Assembly (NCBI GenBank): GCA_029238315.1
Contig: JAQWGI010000021.1
Coordinates: 1 to 64,000 of the forward strand
Source: Polaribacter sp.
GTDB lineage: Bacteria; Bacteroidota; Bacteroidia; Flavobacteriales; Flavobacteriaceae
Direction: 5' to 3'
Length of the DNA stretch: 64,000 nucleotides
The notes beneath the pieces were generated by a model that saw only the letters and a program-made list of their open reading frames with translations, was not told where the DNA came from and did no database searches. Within the stretch, counting starts at the first letter, position 1, and the number at the start of each line of letters is the position of its first letter. This document shows, piece by piece, positions 63,701 through 64,000 of the stretch. A program made the translations under genes and the position numbers.

Positions 63701-64000
63701 TCCGTCATTTTTATGAGCACCAACTGCTAGCGTTTTTCCATCAGCAGCTAGCGATGTAGAGTAACCAGCCCAGTCATTCGCCGCTTCCCCATCAATATCT
63801 TGTCCTAATTGACTCCAAACATCATCCTTATATGTATAAACTCGTACATGACCAGATTTAGTACCTTTACCGTTATTATAACGTGCACCAATTGCAACTG
63901 TTTTTCCATCTGCAGCGAGAGATACTGAATAGCCTGATTCATCACTAACGTCTTCTCCATCAATATCTTGACCTAGTTGAAGCCAAGTACCACCTTTATA
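57737..64000 (-). CDS. Giant modular T9SS-secreted surface protein (5' end outside the window)
   Basis: 2087 codons are visible and the frame stays open to the right edge, so the N terminus is missing. Order: at least three FG-GAP-like blades (SLAADGKT), a cadherin-like/Big_9 pair (EDSEATTFYVLDNDTDIDGD), seven propeller blades (SVSLSADGNTLAIGA), another cadherin-like domain, a PKD-like segment (DVYVDWGDGTS), two BspA/DUF285 blocks of 25-residue repeats, each closed by LNGWAQLDLKS, and HYR domains (one between them, five near-identical ones after, one diverged). The tail ISIYPNPTTKRLSIY to FLKIDE is the type A sorting domain. It is likely an adhesin. An apparent GTG start at 63562 is inside a blade and is not the true start. 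Confidence 0.9.
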   Translation of the reverse strand, partial: YKGGTWLQLGQDIDGEDVSDESGYSVSLAADGKTVAIGARYNNGKGTKSGHVRVYTYKDDVWSQLGQDIDGEAANDWAGYSTSLAADGKTLAVGAHKNDGNGTDSGHVRIYDYRGSKWVQVGQDIDGEAAADQSGQSVSLAADGKTVVIGAPYNDGNGTDSGHARVFNLVNHSPTVISDIATLEEDSEATTFYVLDNDTDIDGDPLKVTAISTTGSGTVAINTDEKSIIYTPLANFYGTEIIAYTASDNSATSQGTLTVTVTNVNDIPVAQNINSATKKNDATSIYLLAKDKDDDSLSYIIESGPGHGILSTIADGSVTYTPNQDFTGTDTFTYKVNDGFTDTNIATVTINVFSGYLSIAEQLGSDINGEDSEDLSGRSVSLSADGNTLAVGAVGKDSFSGYVRIYRWDGASWNQLGSDIDGEASLNYSGDSVSLSADGNTLAIGAPGNNDNGTASGHVRIYGWDGISWNQLGNDIDGEDSINQSGYSVSLSADGKTLAVGAPFNNGNGSYSGHVRIYEWEGASWNQLGSDIDGEASGDMSGGSVSLSADGNTLAIGGIYNNGNGSYSDYVRIYGWDKTSWNQLGSNIDGEASGGMSGGSVSLSADGNTLAIGTTYNNGNKYGHVRIYEWNGTSWDQLGSDISGESAGDLSGKSVSLSADGNTLAIGAHYNDDNGISSGHVRIFGWDETSWNQLGSDIDGEASNDYSGESVSLSADGKTVAIGARYNSGNGSNSGHVRVYNLINPNSPVANADIAVLFQDSPATTINVVNNDTDADGDQLTVTAANTAGSGTIAIDTKEESIIYTPAANFSGTEVITYSISDGAVNSIGTLTVTVLTKNPMKLVFDTTKDNASYSGSGTITEDDTTNTKVSLPLGGAKDVYVDWGDGTSLQKVTTEGDIDYIYSSESTYTVKIYGTITSFGKENSNYTNVEKLTRVESFGDIGLTNLSGAFREAQNLTYVPNKLPEGVVNTSYMFAGAKSFNADIGEWIVDSVKDMSFMFASATSFNQDITGWNVGNVVNMREMFSNAKSFNQNIGKWDVQNVVNMRAMFLKANLFNQDIGGWNTNNANNFSEMFAFATSFNQDIGGWDVGNVTTMEDMFEDVTLSTTNYDALLNGWAQLDLKSKVRFHGGNSNFSCGSQDARDLLTNSKVWIITDGSLEADTINPTITPPENVIVNVDKNSNTATNVALGTPATADNCTVVTVTNNAQANFPVGDTTVTWTVTDGSGNTATATQIVTVFPPITDSNFNAVITECLSTNPVDGLCTNSQYGAMPNWDVSNVTNMYKAFEDKTSFNADLSNWDVSNVTNMTQMFWNANSFNQDISNWNVSNVNDMFGMFYRASAFNQDIGNWNVNNVTDMSSMFYRTDAFNQDIGNWNVSNVTKMKNMFYEARAFNQDLSTWNVSNVTTMSAMFALAISFNQDIGDWNVSKVTNMSDMFWMAISFNQDLSNWNVSNVTDMSDMFAGVTLSTTNYDALLNGWAQLDLKSNVQFHGGSSTYSCASQAARTLLINKSWRITDGGLEADTINPTITAPDAISVNVDTDSCEATNVTLGNPTTADNCTVATTTNDAPTSFPVGETSVTWTVTDGSGNTATATQIVTVIDNIDPSITAPVAISVNVDADSCEATNVTLGNPTTADNCTLATTTNDAPTSFPVGETTVTWTVTDASGNTATATQIVTVVDNIDPSITAPVAISVNIDAASCSATNVTLGTPTTSDNCSVATTTNDAPASFPVGETTVTWTVTDASGNTATATQVVTVVDNFDPTISAPVAISVNVDAASCSATNVALGTPTISDNCSVTTTTNDAPTSFLIGETTVTWMVTDGSGNTATATQVVTVVDNINPTISAPVAISVNVDADSCSATNVALGTPTTSDNCSVATTTNDAPTSFPIGETSVTWMVTDASGNTAYASQLVTVVDNIDPTILAQDITVQLDANGTVEIQTTDIDKGSTDNCGILNYELSKTNFRINDLGQNDVIYTVTDVNGNKASKTVVVTVTENALAVEDFNLEKLISIYPNPTTKRLSIYTDSTIMKVNSIQIFSINGKEILIQFSNNNVDVKDLAVGVYVVKINTDKGSIFKRFLKIDE
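58245..59430 (-). repeat. Five tandem 237-bp HYR-coding repeats
   Basis: The anchor ACTAGTAGGCGC (or variant) falls at 58334, 58571, 58808, 59045 and 59282, exactly 237 bp (79 codons) apart. Long stretches are almost identical at DNA level. Each unit encodes one HYR domain with two Cys. Confidence 0.9.
59590..60190 (-). repeat. 75-bp repeats coding the second DUF285 block
   Basis: About eight units of 25 codons (pattern FNQDIGNWNVSNVTDMSSMF), seen from the regular 75-bp return of TTCCA(A/G)T in the 59647-60100 region. Confidence 0.85.
60690..61090 (-). repeat. 75-bp repeats coding the first DUF285 block
   Basis: Five to six units of 25 codons (FNQDIGGWDVGNVTTMEDMF type). They are more diverged from one another than those of the second block. 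Confidence 0.8.
61850..62920 (-). repeat. Seven propeller-blade repeats
   Basis: Seven copies of about 159-168 bp, each coding WNQLGSDIDGEAS-type then SVSLSADGNTLAIGA and GHVRIYGW. Seven is the blade number of a closed beta-propeller. At least three related copies continue beyond 63480. Confidence 0.85.

Overview
The window reads as a piece of a Flavobacteriaceae (Bacteroidota) chromosome, most like the marine Polaribacter/Tenacibaculum type; the genus is an impression and cannot be fixed here. Supporting signs are the AT-rich sequence, -7 promoter elements of the TAnnTTTG type, few Shine-Dalgarno sites, many M-K-K-L lipoproteins, the gliding genes gldF and gldG, PG_1098-like and DUF4294 family proteins, and a very large secreted protein with a C-terminal type IX secretion (T9SS) signal. 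Most of the window is ordinary housekeeping DNA. The last 6.3 kb looks accessory.

Layout. 0.1-6.8 kb: DUF4294 protein, M42 peptidase, class V aminotransferase, NUDIX hydrolase, DUF6503 lipoprotein and an ABC exporter. 7-14 kb: a C2/acetaldehyde block on the minus strand (aldehyde dehydrogenase, DUF779, acetyl-CoA synthetase, Crp-like regulator, desaturase), with a divergent AraC regulator and paired operator-like repeats between them; then a TauE-type permease and a fasciclin protein. 14.8-19 kb, minus strand: conserved hypotheticals, fabV, purC, phoH. 19-23 kb, plus strand: SAM hydroxide adenosyltransferase, monooxygenase-fold protein, GNAT, gldF, gldG. 23-34 kb: aquaporin, PqiA-like protein, dienelactone hydrolase, a PAP2/GNAT-like/MFS operon, and a PIG-L deacetylase / 35-aa membrane microprotein / sodium symporter operon. 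34.6-44 kb: dnaN, AcpH-like phosphodiesterase, gamma-glutamyltranspeptidase, pseudouridine synthase, DinB, an internally duplicated membrane-anchored protein, AI-2E-type permease and a methyltransferase.

44-51.5 kb is a formate oxidation operon: an NADH-dehydrogenase-like beta subunit, a cysteine-type formate dehydrogenase alpha subunit and FdhD. A GxxExxY gene with rearranged repeat flanks sits between the two subunit genes. A predicted outer-membrane protein made of three repeats is translationally coupled to fdhD at the end. 52.9-57.3 kb is a polyamine operon on the minus strand: arginine decarboxylase, agmatinase, DUF155/RMD1 protein, deoxyhypusine-synthase-like protein and a small acidic protein. 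The route fits arginine to agmatine to putrescine to (probably) homospermidine.

From 57.7 kb to the right edge, one minus-strand gene without a visible start encodes a modular surface protein (beta-propellers, cadherin-like domains, two BspA/DUF285 blocks, HYR repeats, T9SS tail). Just past its stop codon lies a 22-nt sequence matching the 3' end of a tRNA, which could be an integration scar. A family of palindromic intergenic repeats containing CGACTCCGCTC or its complement is scattered through 3-39 kb. The strongest candidates for something undescribed are the coupled triple-repeat outer-membrane protein in the formate operon, the polyamine operon with its DUF155 member, and the symporter microprotein.
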